Both the position numbers and the translations under genes were made by a program. Positions 1 through 8,300 of a DNA stretch of 8,737 nt are shown here, one piece after another. Every line of letters starts with the position of its first letter. The stretch's first letter is position 1. Source of the DNA: Deltaproteobacteria bacterium RIFOXYA12_FULL_61_11 (GTDB lineage: Bacteria; Bdellovibrionota_F; JAHFAK01; YA12-FULL-61-11); assembly GCA_001799195.1 (NCBI GenBank), contig MGSU01000169.1:1-8737 (forward strand). The letters run 5' to 3'. The notes under the pieces are model-generated. The model saw only the letters and a program-made list of their open reading frames with translations, made no database searches and was not told where the DNA came from.

Positions 1-205
1 TGACCTCTTCCTTCATGAACAGTTTGAGGACGTCGGCGATGGGTTGGATCAGACCCAGGGGTCCGACGCGGTTGGGTCCGGGCCTATCCTGCATGAAGGC
101 GCTGGCGCGACGCTCGACCCACACCATGATCGGGATCGAGGTCAGGATGGTCATGCACAGGACCAGGACCATCAGCACGGCCCAGGCGAGTTGGTAGAGG
201 TTCAT
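1..205 (-). CDS. nuoH: NADH-quinone oxidoreductase subunit H (NuoH), N-terminal 68 residues, cut by window edge
   Basis: NuoH (ND1 family) is the membrane subunit of complex I that joins the peripheral arm to the membrane arm and forms part of the quinone chamber. The visible protein begins [20 protein letters not shown], a first transmembrane helix. It continues with the family signature VERRASAFMQDRPGPNRVGP and then GLIQPIADVLKLFMKEEV, matching the conserved ERR..A..Q.R.GPNRVGP.G..QP.AD..K...KE block. The ATG at 205 overlaps the nuoG stop as ATGA, and GGAGG lies about 7 nt upstream on the minus strand. The reading frame is open to the window edge. The identification is secure from the signature; most of the gene lies outside the window. 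Confidence 0.96.
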   Translation of the reverse strand, partial: MNLYQLAWAVLMVLVLCMTILTSIPIMVWVERRASAFMQDRPGPNRVGPLGLIQPIADVLKLFMKEEV

Positions 206-1815
206 GAGGCGACCTCCGCTGCAGAGACGATCACGCCGGTCTTGGGCAGGTCCGGCCAACGTGTACCGGCGAGAGCGGGCACGGCTTTGGCCATGGCGGC
301 GAAAATGCCCGGGACTTCGGAGCAACCAAGGTCGTGGCCAAGCCGGACGAGCAACTCGAGCAGGATGAACCACTCGGGCTTACCGCCGGTGGGGGCGAAA
401 CAGGCTTCGAAGCGTTGCAGCCTCCCCTGGAAATTGACGAAGGTCCCGGCCTTCTCGTACCAGGCGGCTCCGGGCAGGAACACGGTCGCCGCACCGGCCA
501 TGGCCGTGCGGTTCCAATGTACCAGCACCAGGGTTTCCAGCTTGCCGAGCGCCGTGACGTGAGCATCCAGGTCGTGCCCCACCACCAGCAGATGGCGAAT
601 CCTGCCCGCAGCGATCTCGGCCGGCAGGGCGGCGAGGGCCGCACCCTCGTCCCGCTTCGCATAGCCGAGCAATTCTGCTCCGGCCGAGTTGGGGTGTTTA
701 TCGCGCCGGAGAAGCAGGTCGTCCTGCAGCACACCCCACTCGCCCGCGGGCGCCGGATGCCAACCGAACACCGTCGTCCCGAGCCGTTCGGTGAGGAGGC
801 GCAGGAGGTACAATTCCTCGCAGGAAAGGTCCGGAGAGGCTATCACGCGGAGATCTCGGCCCGCTTTGCGTAGCAAATCGGCAGCCGCATCGAGGGCCTC
901 GTTCCAGGGCGACGGTTGCGCTGTCCCGCCCGAGCTCAGGAGCGGTCCACCGAGGTAGCGTTCGGCTTGGTAACCATGGAAGAGGAACCGGCCGGGATCG
1001 CACAACCAGGTCTTGTTGACCTCGTCGTTGCGCCGCGGCTTCACCCTGAAGACCTTGGCAGGTCTCGGTTCGTAGGAATACGAACGGCCTTGTTCGAACT
1101 CGACGCTGGTGTTGCAGCCGCGCTCACAGCCGGGGCACACCGACTCGGTGGTGGTCAGGTACCAGACCCGCTTCTTGAAGCGGAAGTCCTTGGAAGTCAT
1201 GGCACCGACCGGGCAGACGTCGACCACGTTACCACTGTAGAGGTTGGAGATGGGTCGGCCCTCGAGGATATCGATCTCGGTGTGGTCGCCGCGGTTGACG
1301 GCGCACAACTCGCCGGTACGGGTGACGTCGGTGAGGAAGCGCACGCAACGCAGACAGGTCACGCAGCGCTCACCGTTGTGTACCACGTCCCCGCCGAGAT
1401 ACACCAGAGCGGGTTTCACGACCTTGGGGACCTCCATGCGGCTCGCCTGGAGGGAATACTCCATATAATAGTCTTGCAGCTTGCACTCTCCGGCCTGGTC
1501 GCAGATGGGGCAGTCGATCGGGTGATTGACCAGTTGCAGCTCGAGCACGGCCTTCCGCGCGGCGCGTACCCTCTCGTTGTTGGTATGTACGACCATGCCG
1601 CTCTTGACCGGCGTGCCGCAGGAGATCTGCAGCTTGGGCATTTTCTCGATATCGACCAAACACATCCTGCAGTTGCCGGCAAGGGAGAGATGCGGGTGGT
1701 AGCAGAAGTGCGGGATATCGATACCTATGCTCCGCGCCGCCTCGAGGATCGACGTACCTGCCGGAACCTCGACCTCGATGCCGTCGATGATCAGCTTTTC
1801 GGTGGCCTCAGCCAT
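202..1815 (-). CDS. nuoG: NADH-quinone oxidoreductase subunit G (NuoG), short form with four FeS clusters
   Basis: NuoG carries electrons through the NADH-dehydrogenase arm of complex I. Four ligand sets are visible: N1b (C38, C49, C52, C66), N5 (H98, C102, C105, C111), N4 (C151, C154, C157, C201) and the off-path N7 set (C227, C230, C234, C272). N7 ligands are present in E. coli and Thermus enzymes but lost in mitochondria. The remaining 235 or so residues look like a reduced molybdopterin-oxidoreductase-like domain, with the recognisable [14 protein letters not shown] motif at 454-467. At 537 aa it is much shorter than the E. coli (about 900 aa) or Thermus (about 780 aa) proteins; the shortening is in the C-terminal domain and the frame is clean. 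The ATG at 1815 overlaps the nuoF end by 8 bp and has GGAG 7 nt upstream. The stop overlaps the nuoH start (ATGA). Confidence 0.96.
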   Translation of the reverse strand: MAEATEKLIIDGIEVEVPAGTSILEAARSIGIDIPHFCYHPHLSLAGNCRMCLVDIEKMPKLQISCGTPVKSGMVVHTNNERVRAARKAVLELQLVNHPIDCPICDQAGECKLQDYYMEYSLQASRMEVPKVVKPALVYLGGDVVHNGERCVTCLRCVRFLTDVTRTGELCAVNRGDHTEIDILEGRPISNLYSGNVVDVCPVGAMTSKDFRFKKRVWYLTTTESVCPGCERGCNTSVEFEQGRSYSYEPRPAKVFRVKPRRNDEVNKTWLCDPGRFLFHGYQAERYLGGPLLSSGGTAQPSPWNEALDAAADLLRKAGRDLRVIASPDLSCEELYLLRLLTERLGTTVFGWHPAPAGEWGVLQDDLLLRRDKHPNSAGAELLGYAKRDEGAALAALPAEIAAGRIRHLLVVGHDLDAHVTALGKLETLVLVHWNRTAMAGAATVFLPGAAWYEKAGTFVNFQGRLQRFEACFAPTGGKPEWFILLELLVRLGHDLGCSEVPGIFAAMAKAVPALAGTRWPDLPKTGVIVSAAEVAS

Positions 1816-3088
1816 GACGCGCTCCCGTGCCCCGTTGTCCTGAAATGATGTACTGCTCGAATTCCTTGCGGAACTTGGTGATCCAGCTCACCACCGGCAT
1901 CTGCATGGCATCGGCGAGAGGACAAATCGTATTGCCGGTCATGTTGTTGGCCACGCGCAGGATATTGTCGAGATCGTCGAGCTTGCCGTGGCCTTGATAG
2001 ATCTGTTCGAGCATGCGCAGGATGAAGCCGCTGCCCTCGCGACAAGGAGTACACTGACCGCAACTCTCGTGGGCATAGAACTTGGCCAGTCGGGTGAGCA
2101 GGCGGACCATGTTCGCGCCCTCGGGGAAGACGATCATGCCGCCCGAACCGAGCATGGTGCCCTTCTGCTGCAAACTCTCGTAATCGAGCCGGGCGCCCTC
2201 GCACTCGGCCGCGGTCAGAATAGGCACCGAGGACCCACCAACGATGATCGCCTTGAGGATCGTGCCGTCGCGCAGACCACCGCACTCGTTGTTCAGGAAG
2301 TCCATCAGCGGATAGCCCAGCTCGATTTCGTAGACCCCCGGGTTCTTCACCGGGCCGGACACGCTGAAGAGTTTGCTGCCCGTGGACTTCTCGGTGCCGT
2401 AGGCGACATAGGCTGCCGCCCCGCGTTCGAGGATCCAGGGCACGGCGGCCAGGGTCTCGACGTTGTTGACCACGGTCGGCCCGCCGAACAACCCCACCAC
2501 GGCCGGGAAAGGCGGTTTCAGGCGGGGTTGCCCGCGTTTGCCCTCGATGCTGTTGATCAGGGCGGTTTCTTCGCCGCAGACGTAGGCGCCCGCGCCGCGG
2601 TGCACGGTGAGGTCGCAGTCGAAGGCCGTACCGAGGATCCCCTTGCCGAGATACCCCTTGGCATAGGCTTCGTCGATCGCTCCCTGGAGGATCTTGATCT
2701 GGTCCAGGAACTCTCCGCGGACGTAGATGTAGCCGTGGCGGATGCCGACCGCCCAGGACGCGATGAGCATGCCCTCGATCAGGCTGTGGGGGTCCTTCTC
2801 GAGAATGACGCGATCTTTGAAGGTCCCAGGCTCACCCTCATCGGCGTTGCAACAGAGGTACTTGGGCTTCGTGGACTCTTTGGGCACAAAGCTCCACTTG
2901 AGCCCGGTCGGGAACCCGGCGCCGCCGCGGCCGCGCAGCCCGCTCTTCTTGACCTCGTCGATGACCGCGGCCGGTTCCATGGCCAGGGCCTTGCGCAGCG
3001 ACTGGTAACCGCCGACGCTCTCGTAGACGGCCAAGGTGTGGCTGCCGGGCAGGTGCATCCGTTTGGTCAGGATCGGTTCCTTATCCAT
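1808..3088 (-). CDS. nuoF: NADH-quinone oxidoreductase subunit F (NuoF), NADH- and FMN-binding
   Basis: NuoF (426 aa, usual length) oxidises NADH, passes the electrons to FMN and then to cluster N3. The N-terminal Rossmann-like region holds the FMN/NADH motif [16 protein letters not shown] (residues 50-65), followed by [14 protein letters not shown] (80-93) and the [19 protein letters not shown] block (165-183). The N3 4Fe-4S ligands are C343, C346 and C349 in [12 protein letters not shown], plus C389 in NTICPLADA. The gene sits 3 nt after nuoE and overlaps nuoG by 8 bp, so it is translated within the polycistronic nuo message; GGGGTGA precedes the ATG by about 5 nt. No key residue appears to be missing. 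Confidence 0.98.
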   Translation of the reverse strand: MDKEPILTKRMHLPGSHTLAVYESVGGYQSLRKALAMEPAAVIDEVKKSGLRGRGGAGFPTGLKWSFVPKESTKPKYLCCNADEGEPGTFKDRVILEKDPHSLIEGMLIASWAVGIRHGYIYVRGEFLDQIKILQGAIDEAYAKGYLGKGILGTAFDCDLTVHRGAGAYVCGEETALINSIEGKRGQPRLKPPFPAVVGLFGGPTVVNNVETLAAVPWILERGAAAYVAYGTEKSTGSKLFSVSGPVKNPGVYEIELGYPLMDFLNNECGGLRDGTILKAIIVGGSSVPILTAAECEGARLDYESLQQKGTMLGSGGMIVFPEGANMVRLLTRLAKFYAHESCGQCTPCREGSGFILRMLEQIYQGHGKLDDLDNILRVANNMTGNTICPLADAMQMPVVSWITKFRKEFEQYIISGQRGTGARHG

Positions 3089-3091
3089 GCT

Positions 3092-3559
3092 TCACCCCAG
3101 CGAGGCGAGGATCTGCTCGACCTTGGCCTCGGTCAGATCCTCGTAATAGGTGTCGTTGATCTGCATCATCGGCGCGGTACCGCAGGAGGCCAGGCACTCG
3201 ACCTCGACCACGGTGAACTTGCCGTCAGCCGTGGTTTCACCCGGCTTCACCCCCAGCTTGCGTTCCAAACAGGCGAGGACCGTGTCCGAACCCATGAGCT
3301 GGCAGGACAGGTTGGTACAGACCTGGATCAGGTAGCGGCCGACCTGGTCCTTGCGGAACATAGTATAGAAGGTGGCCACGCCGCGGACGTAGGCCGGGCT
3401 GAGGTCGAGGTGCTCGGCTAGGTCGATCATGGCTTGCGGCGAGATCCAACCAGCTTCGTCCTGGACGAGGTAGAGCCCGGGCAGGGTCAGGGCCATCCGC
3501 GTAGGGTACCGGGCGGCAAGTTCGTCGAGCTTGGTCGCTGTGGCTTTGGATAACGTCAT
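3092..3559 (-). CDS. nuoE: NADH-quinone oxidoreductase subunit E (NuoE), thioredoxin-like 2Fe-2S protein
   Basis: NuoE (155 aa) is the 24-kDa-type subunit that binds cluster N1a next to the FMN of NuoF. A helical N-terminal part (KLDELAARYP, then residues 40-60 ending in SPAYVRGVATFYTMF) is followed by the thioredoxin-like domain. The four 2Fe-2S ligands are C81 and C86 (QVCTNLSCQLMG) and C122 and C126 (ECLASCGTAPMM), the standard CX4C...CX3C pattern. The gene is separated from nuoD and nuoF by 3 nt on each side; AGGTG lies about 6 nt before the ATG and overlaps the end of nuoD. Length and motif order are normal for the family. Confidence 0.97.
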   Translation of the reverse strand: MTLSKATATKLDELAARYPTRMALTLPGLYLVQDEAGWISPQAMIDLAEHLDLSPAYVRGVATFYTMFRKDQVGRYLIQVCTNLSCQLMGSDTVLACLERKLGVKPGETTADGKFTVVEVECLASCGTAPMMQINDTYYEDLTEAKVEQILASLG

Positions 3560-3562
3560 GAT

Positions 3563-4735
3563 TCACCTGTCCAGTTCGCCGGCGATGATGTTCATCCCTG
3601 CCATGATCGCAACCACGTCGGCGATCATGTGGCCCTTGACCATCTGGGGGAAAGCCTGCCAGACGGCGAAGCAGGGGGGCCTCACCTTGATCCGGTAGGG
3701 TTGTTTGCCCCCGTCAGAGACCAGGTAGAAACCCAACTCACCGTTGCCCGCTTCGGTATAACCGTACACCTCGCCCACCGGTACGCGCACTCCCTCCATG
3801 ACCAGCTTGAAGTGGTTCATCAGGGCTTCGATATTGCCGTGGACCTCGCTCTTCAGCGGTAGGGTCAGGTAGCGGTTGTCGACGTTGACCGGGCCAGGAG
3901 GGATGCCCTCGAGGAGTTGCTCGACGATATGGATCGACTGCCGGATCTCCTCCATACGCACCAGGTAACGGTCGAAGCAGTCGCCGTGCTTGCCCAGGGG
4001 AACCTTGAAATCGAGCTGTCCGTACAGCAGGTAAGGAGCGGCCTTGCGCACATCATACGGGACTCCGGCGGCGCGCAGACACGGCCCGGTGAAGCCATAG
4101 CTCTTGGCATCGTCGGCCGAGATGGGTCCGACCCCTCGCATACGGTCGATGGCGATGCGGTTCTTGGTGATCAGATTGTCGACATCATCGACCGCTTCGG
4201 CCAAGCGCTTCGTCTTCTCGCGCACCCGCTTCTCGTAACCGGGCTTGACGTCGCGGAACAGGCCTCCGACGCGGGTCAGGGTGGTGGTGAGGCGAGAACC
4301 GCAGACCTCCTCGAACAAATCGTAGATCTGCTCGCGCTCGCGGAAGGTGTACCAGAAATTGGTGAGCGCGCCCAGGTCGACCAGGCTGGCGCCGACGCAG
4401 AGGAGGTGGTCGAAGATCCTAGCGAGTTCCGAGAATAGGGTGCGCAGGTAGACGGCGCGGGGAGGCACCTCGAGGCCGATCAGTTTCTCCACGGCCAGAC
4501 AGTACCCGATGTTGTTGAGGGGCGCGGAGCAGTAATTGAGCCGGTCGGTCAGGGTGATGACCTGGTTCCAGCCCATCTGCTCGGCCATCTTCTCGAAGCA
4601 GCGATGCACGTAGCCGATCTCGCACTCGCAGTACTCGATGGTCTCGCCGACGATGTCGGCCTCGACGCGCATCAGGTGATGCGTGGCGTTGTGGCTGGGG
4701 CCGATGTTGATCCGGTAGGGCTTCACGTTCTCCAT
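3563..4735 (-). CDS. nuoD: NADH-quinone oxidoreductase subunit D (NuoD), quinone-site subunit
   Basis: NuoD (390 aa, 49-kDa family, related to hydrogenase large subunits) forms the quinone headgroup pocket with NuoB and NuoH. The presumed quinone-contacting residues of Thermus Nqo4 (H38, Y87) correspond here to H19 in the N-terminal GPSHNATHH loop and Y68 in TDRLNYCS. Other family blocks are visible: DLGALTNFWYTFREREQI, RIRGVGP-like DRMRGVGPIS, GPCLRAAGVPYDVRKAAPY, GELGFYLVSDGG, and the C-terminal IADVVAIMAGMNIIAGELDR. The loop reads HNATHH where most homologues have HPATHG or HPSTHG, which is unusual. The gene is a stand-alone nuoD rather than a nuoCD fusion. It starts 7 nt after nuoC, with GAGGGG before the ATG overlapping the nuoC stop. 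Confidence 0.97.
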   Translation of the reverse strand: MENVKPYRINIGPSHNATHHLMRVEADIVGETIEYCECEIGYVHRCFEKMAEQMGWNQVITLTDRLNYCSAPLNNIGYCLAVEKLIGLEVPPRAVYLRTLFSELARIFDHLLCVGASLVDLGALTNFWYTFREREQIYDLFEEVCGSRLTTTLTRVGGLFRDVKPGYEKRVREKTKRLAEAVDDVDNLITKNRIAIDRMRGVGPISADDAKSYGFTGPCLRAAGVPYDVRKAAPYLLYGQLDFKVPLGKHGDCFDRYLVRMEEIRQSIHIVEQLLEGIPPGPVNVDNRYLTLPLKSEVHGNIEALMNHFKLVMEGVRVPVGEVYGYTEAGNGELGFYLVSDGGKQPYRIKVRPPCFAVWQAFPQMVKGHMIADVVAIMAGMNIIAGELDR

Positions 4736-4742
4736 GGTCCCC

Positions 4743-5390
4743 TCACTTATCCCGGATCACCGGGTAGGGTTTGCTGAGCTTGTGGCGCTTCCAGTAGGGA
4801 TAATCCTTGCGCAGGGCGTGGCCGACGAACTCCTCGTGGGTCAGGAGGCGGCGCAGGTTGGGGTGGTTGCGGAAACGGATCCCGACGAGGTCGTAGGCTT
4901 CGCGCTCATACCAGTTGACGCCTTTCCAGACCTCGTGGCAACTGTCGACCTCGGCGTCGCGGGCGTCGAGCGGCACCTTGACCCGGATACGATGGTGGAG
5001 CTTCACACTGTAGAGGTGGAAGACGACCTCGAACTCGGCTCCGCTGCGCTCCGGATAGTGGACCCCGCACAGATCGACGAACAGGTCGAAGAGCAGGGCC
5101 GGGTCATCGCGTAGGAAGGTGCACAGGGCCACGATCTTGTCGCGTTTGACGCTGACCGTGAGATCGCCGCGGAAATCTCGACAGGAGAGGATTTCTCCGG
5201 CGAAAGCCGACTTCACCTTCGCCAACACCGGGTTCTTGGCCAGGCGTTCTTCTTCGCTCCCCTCGGGTTCCAAGGGGTTGGGTCCAACTCCGGCCGGATC
5301 GGGGTGCAATCCGGGATGCGGTCGGTAGGCGTGGGTAGAACCTTTGCTTTCGAAGGGCCGCGGAGGCAAGGAACGCTGGAAGGTGTTCAT
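4743..5390 (-). CDS. nuoC: NADH-quinone oxidoreductase subunit C (NuoC) with proline-rich N-terminal extension
   Basis: NuoC (30-kDa family, 215 aa) is a scaffold subunit of the connecting module, packed against NuoD, and has no cofactor. The core starts around residue 55. The family signature appears as NWYEREAYDLVGIRF (159-173), followed by NHPNLRRLLTHEEFVGHALRKDYP (175-198). The usual ERE.YD.FGI has V instead of F. The first 50 or so residues are rich in Pro, Gly, His and charged residues and look disordered; this part is longer than in minimal NuoC proteins. The ATG at 5390 is preferred because GAGG lies 5 nt upstream and only 10 nt separate it from the nuoB stop. The stop at 4743 is 7 nt from nuoD. 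Confidence 0.95.
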   Translation of the reverse strand: MNTFQRSLPPRPFESKGSTHAYRPHPGLHPDPAGVGPNPLEPEGSEEERLAKNPVLAKVKSAFAGEILSCRDFRGDLTVSVKRDKIVALCTFLRDDPALLFDLFVDLCGVHYPERSGAEFEVVFHLYSVKLHHRIRVKVPLDARDAEVDSCHEVWKGVNWYEREAYDLVGIRFRNHPNLRRLLTHEEFVGHALRKDYPYWKRHKLSKPYPVIRDK

Positions 5391-5400
5391 GGGGCCTCGC

Positions 5401-5877
5401 TCAACGGGTTCGGGAGGTCGTCGCGGCGATCTTCTCCTGGAGCTTGATCAGCGCCTGGATAATCGTCTCGGGCCGCGGAGGACAACCGGGAACATAGACA
5501 TCGACCGGGATGATCTCGTCGATCCCCTGGACAACGTGGTAGGCGTCGTACATACCCCCGCTGGCCGCGCAGGCGCCCACGCATATGACGTACTTTGGTT
5601 CGGGCATCTGATCATAGATCCGCCGCAGGATCGGCGCCTGCTTGTCGGTGATGGTCCCGGCCACGAACAGGCAGTCGGCTTGGCGCGGCGAGAAGCGCAC
5701 GACCTCGGCGCCGAAGCGGGACATGTCGTAGTGACTGGACAGCGTGCTCATGAACTCGATGCCGCAACAAGCCGTGGCGAAGGGGAAGGGCCACAGGCTG
5801 TTCTTGCGGCCCCAGTTGATGACCGCCTCGAGCTTGCTCGGCACGATCTGCGCCGGTGCGCCCATTGTCATTCCCAT
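5401..5877 (-). CDS. nuoB: NADH-quinone oxidoreductase subunit B (NuoB), carries cluster N2
   Basis: NuoB (158 aa from this start) holds cluster N2, the last FeS centre, which reduces quinone. The unusual tandem-cysteine ligand pair is C37-C38 in [11 protein letters not shown]; the other ligands are C103 ([12 protein letters not shown]) and C132 ([11 protein letters not shown]). Three in-frame ATGs lie close together at 5877, 5871 and 5865. I chose 5877 because AAAGGAG sits 7 nt upstream of it, the best spacing. The 5871 start would give a classic ATGA overlap with the nuoA stop and cannot be excluded. The open frame extends upstream into nuoA but that part does not resemble NuoB. The stop is 10 nt before nuoC. 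Confidence 0.97.
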   Translation of the reverse strand: MGMTMGAPAQIVPSKLEAVINWGRKNSLWPFPFATACCGIEFMSTLSSHYDMSRFGAEVVRFSPRQADCLFVAGTITDKQAPILRRIYDQMPEPKYVICVGACAASGGMYDAYHVVQGIDEIIPVDVYVPGCPPRPETIIQALIKLQEKIAATTSRTR

Positions 5878-6254
5878 TCCAGTGCTCCTTTCTTCCAGAC
5901 GTAGGCGAGGCCGGACACCAGGATGAACAGGAAAATCCCCATCTCGACCAGGCCGAACAGCCCCAACTCCCTGAACAGCACAGCCCAGGGGAACAGGAAG
6001 ACCACCTCGATGTCGAACATGATGAAGAGCATCGCGATGATATAGAACCGGATACTGAAGGCGAACCTGGTGGTGCCCACCGGATCGATGCCGCACTCGT
6101 AGGCGATCCCCTTCTCGGGACTGGGTTTCTTCGGCCCGAGGAAGCTGCTGGCCACGAGGAAGACGAAGGCTAGCCCTCCGGCGAAGACGAGGACCATGAG
6201 TACCGGCAGGTAGGCTCCCAGCTCGGTACCCAGTAAGGGAGTTCCTCCGCTCAT
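5868..6254 (-). CDS. nuoA: NADH-quinone oxidoreductase subunit A (NuoA), ND3 family membrane protein
   Basis: NuoA (128 aa from the ATG at 6254) is the first gene of the operon and a small three-helix membrane subunit next to NuoH at the quinone site. Helices lie at about 14-38, 69-94 and 98-120. The loop between helices 1 and 2 contains the conserved [11 protein letters not shown] with C54, equivalent to the conformationally active Cys39 of mitochondrial ND3. The second helix contains the family block [12 protein letters not shown] with its buried acidic residues. A TTG at 6275 would add seven residues, but the ATG at 6254 is better placed relative to GAGAGG, about 9 nt upstream. The end overlaps nuoB by 10 bp when nuoB starts at 5877. 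Confidence 0.95.
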   Translation of the reverse strand: MSGGTPLLGTELGAYLPVLMVLVFAGGLAFVFLVASSFLGPKKPSPEKGIAYECGIDPVGTTRFAFSIRFYIIAMLFIMFDIEVVFLFPWAVLFRELGLFGLVEMGIFLFILVSGLAYVWKKGALEWE

Positions 6255-6410
6255 CTGGCGAATCCTCTCTGGCAATCATGAACACGACCCGGCATGGTCC
6301 GAGGACCGGTGCGGGTCAGGTCCCTTCCCTACACAATGGGGTTGGGGAAAGCAACAGAAAAAAGACGCAGTCGGGGATTCACCGAGGAATAACTTATCGC
6401 AATGGAATTA

Positions 6411-6424
6411 TTGACAAATATCAA
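6411..6424 (-). promoter_or_regulatory. FNR/FixK-type dyad in the nuo promoter region
   Basis: The minus strand reads TTGATATTTGTCAA, i.e. TTGAT-N4-GTCAA, matching the FNR/ANR/FixK consensus TTGAT-N4-ATCAA in nine of ten defined bases. It lies in an AT-rich pocket (about 6389-6430) of an otherwise GC-rich window, roughly 155 nt upstream of nuoA. Binding by a CRP/FNR-family oxygen or nitric-oxide sensor would fit regulation of complex I. No convincing sigma70 -10 element is seen at the expected distance; the best pair is TTGTCA with AGTTAT at 17 nt, and it is weak. The remaining leader (6255-6400) holds no gene. The site is inferred from sequence only. Confidence 0.5.
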
Positions 6425-6450
6425 TCGTAAAGAGGTTAGGAAACCCGGAA

Positions 6451-6478
6451 CGAACCCTGCGGGAGCTGCAGAGGTTCG
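6451..6478 (-). terminator. Stem-loop downstream of mazF, possible terminator
   Basis: Arms CGAACC (6451-6456) and GGTTCG (6473-6478) are perfectly complementary and are continued inward by CTGC (6457-6460) with GCAG (6468-6471). This gives a ten-pair stem with a single-nucleotide bulge (6472) and a 7-nt loop. On the minus strand it lies 32 nt after the mazF stop and before the nuo promoter region. The tail that follows on that strand (TTCCGGGTTTCC) is only modestly T-rich, so it could be a weak intrinsic terminator or merely an RNA-stabilising hairpin. Confidence 0.4.
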
Positions 6479-6510
6479 CGGAGCAAAGGTCGTTACCCGG
6501 GGGGCCGAGG

Positions 6511-6834
6511 TCAGGGGGCGAACAAGTCGGCCAGCACGTCGAGAACCTCCCTCTGCGTCGGAGCGGCGAGCTCGCCCAGGTACTGGACCAGCCGGGATTT
6601 GTCCACGGTGCGGAGCTGATCGAGCACGACAAAGCCTTGTTTATTTTGGAAAGTACAGGCAACCCTGGTCGGGTAGCGATGGCCCTTGGTCGTCAGCGGG
6701 GCGATGATGACGGTCCGAAGGTGCAGGTTCATTTCGTCGGGCGAGATAACCACGCCCGGTCGCGTCTTTTCGAGCTCGCTGCCAACGGTCGGATCGAGGC
6801 GAACGAGGTAGACCTGAAACCTCTGGACTACCAT
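6511..6834 (-). CDS. mazF: MazF/PemK-family endoribonuclease toxin
   Basis: This 107-aa protein matches the MazF/PemK mRNA interferase family, toxins that cut single-stranded RNA at short sequences. Visible family blocks are VYLVRLDPTVGSELEKTRPGVVIS (8-31, with the KTRPGVVIS strand-loop carrying the usual active-site Arg), TVIIAPLTTKGHRYPTRV (41-58) and VVLDQLRTVDKSRLVQYLG (69-87). Length is typical. The ATG at 6834 overlaps the mazE stop by 7 bp and follows a strong GGGAGGA sequence 6 nt upstream, so this start is preferred over the longer open frame. It is the second gene of a mazEF operon. The gene symbol is a family name; the cleavage site is not predictable from sequence. Confidence 0.93.
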   Translation of the reverse strand: MVVQRFQVYLVRLDPTVGSELEKTRPGVVISPDEMNLHLRTVIIAPLTTKGHRYPTRVACTFQNKQGFVVLDQLRTVDKSRLVQYLGELAAPTQREVLDVLADLFAP

Positions 6835-7076
6835 TCCCAATCCTCCCGGTCCCAGGAGGTGGTACAGCCCGGTTCGAGCAACTGGTCCTCGCCGTTCTTC
6901 CCCATTTCCTCGAACCGTGCCCCCCACTGCGATCTTACCCGCCGGAGTGGAGTAATCACGATCCGTTCGTTGACGAGCTCCATCTCGGCCTCCTCGCCCA
7001 AACCGAGTTGTTGGAGCCAGAGCTTGGGGAGACGAACCCCATGCGAGTTGCCCAGCTTGATGACCTTCACCTTCAT
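6828..7076 (-). CDS. mazE: MazE/AbrB-family antitoxin
   Basis: This 82-aa protein is the antitoxin of the downstream MazF. The N-terminal half is an AbrB-type swapped-hairpin DNA-binding domain: VKVIKLGNSHGVRLPKLWLQQLGLGEEAEMEL (residues 3-34), then ERIVITPLRR. The C-terminal tail WGARFEEMGKNGEDQ... ending DWEW is the acidic, aromatic segment that in this family wraps around and blocks the toxin. Such antitoxins normally repress their own promoter. The ATG at 7076 is chosen because the conserved domain begins there and CAGGG/AGAGG precede it. The longer upstream frame covers the promoter and is not coding. Confidence 0.93.
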   Translation of the reverse strand: MKVKVIKLGNSHGVRLPKLWLQQLGLGEEAEMELVNERIVITPLRRVRSQWGARFEEMGKNGEDQLLEPGCTTSWDREDWEW

Positions 7077-7104
7077 GGTAACCCTGCCTCTTTCTGAAAA
7101 GTAG

Positions 7105-7809
<705 letters not shown>

Positions 7810-7925
7810 GGGGCAATCTCGAGAACGACATGAAAACGAAAGAACGAGACTCAGCACTTTGATTTCGTTGTCCGTCTTGTAAAAGTGTTGTTCTCTGCCG
7901 GGCTGCGCCGACTGGTTGCTGCGGC

Positions 7926-8300
7926 TCACTCCTCTCGCCGATGCTCCTCATATTTCCTCCGGCCAAGACCCTCGGCAAGCAGGGCCACGACCAGGGTGTT
8001 GAGGGACACCCCTTCGTCCTTGGCGCGAGCGGTCAGGGTGGCGTGGAGGGTCTTGGGCACCCGGGCGACGAACTTGCCCGAGGCCCCGGCACGAGATTGG
8101 GGGTCCGGCACGGTCAAGCCCTTGGCCTCGAGGGTCTCGATGACCGCGGCGAGCGCGAGGCGCCCGTTGGCCATGGTCTCCTCGATCGTCTCGCCGTCGG
8201 CAAGGCATTCGGTGAAATCAGGGTAGGTGATCAGGTAGCCGCCTCCCTCGATTTCAGTCAACGGACGGAGTTCGAAGGGGTACGCATCAAGGTTATGCAT
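7926..8300 (-). CDS. hicB: HicB-family antitoxin
   Basis: This 124-aa protein is the antitoxin of the upstream HicA. The N-terminal domain is the partially degraded RNase H-like HicB fold: EIEGGGYLITYPDFTECLADGETIEETMANGRLAL (residues 17-50), which binds the toxin. The C-terminal domain (KFVARVPKTLHATLTARAK...GVSLNTLVVALLAEGL, 76-112) resembles a ribbon-helix-helix DNA-binding domain that would repress the operon. The ATG at 8300 overlaps hicA by 8 bp and has GAGGAG about 7 nt upstream, deciding the start over the longer frame to 8324. The gene ends 116 nt from the convergent lipoprotein gene; that gap contains no convincing terminator. Confidence 0.93.
   Translation of the reverse strand: MHNLDAYPFELRPLTEIEGGGYLITYPDFTECLADGETIEETMANGRLALAAVIETLEAKGLTVPDPQSRAGASGKFVARVPKTLHATLTARAKDEGVSLNTLVVALLAEGLGRRKYEEHRREE

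Noticed and set aside
1988-3421. Long open frame of 477 codons on the plus strand opposite nuoF and nuoE, and a 310-codon one at 916-1848
   Set aside because: They are antisense shadows created by high GC codon use in well-conserved nuo genes; their translations resemble no family.
5878-6285. Upstream in-frame extension of nuoB to 294 residues
   Set aside because: The extra part overlaps nuoA in another frame, has no family similarity, and a strong ribosome-binding site sits before 5877.
6296-6323. Alternating GGTCC/GGACC palindromes in the nuo leader
   Set aside because: Arms are only five nt with very short or overlapping loops and no known riboswitch pattern; probably chance in GC-rich DNA.
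6356-6372. Run of six T on the minus strand in the nuo leader as an intrinsic terminator
   Set aside because: The preceding stem is only three base pairs (GAC/GTC), too weak.
7810-7925. Shared terminator between the convergent lipoprotein and hicB genes
   Set aside because: Only AT-rich arms with loops of about 21 nt (CACTTT/AAAGTG at 7855-7860 and 7882-7887; AACGAAA/TTTCGTT at 7835-7841 and 7863-7869) and no U-tract after a GC stem.
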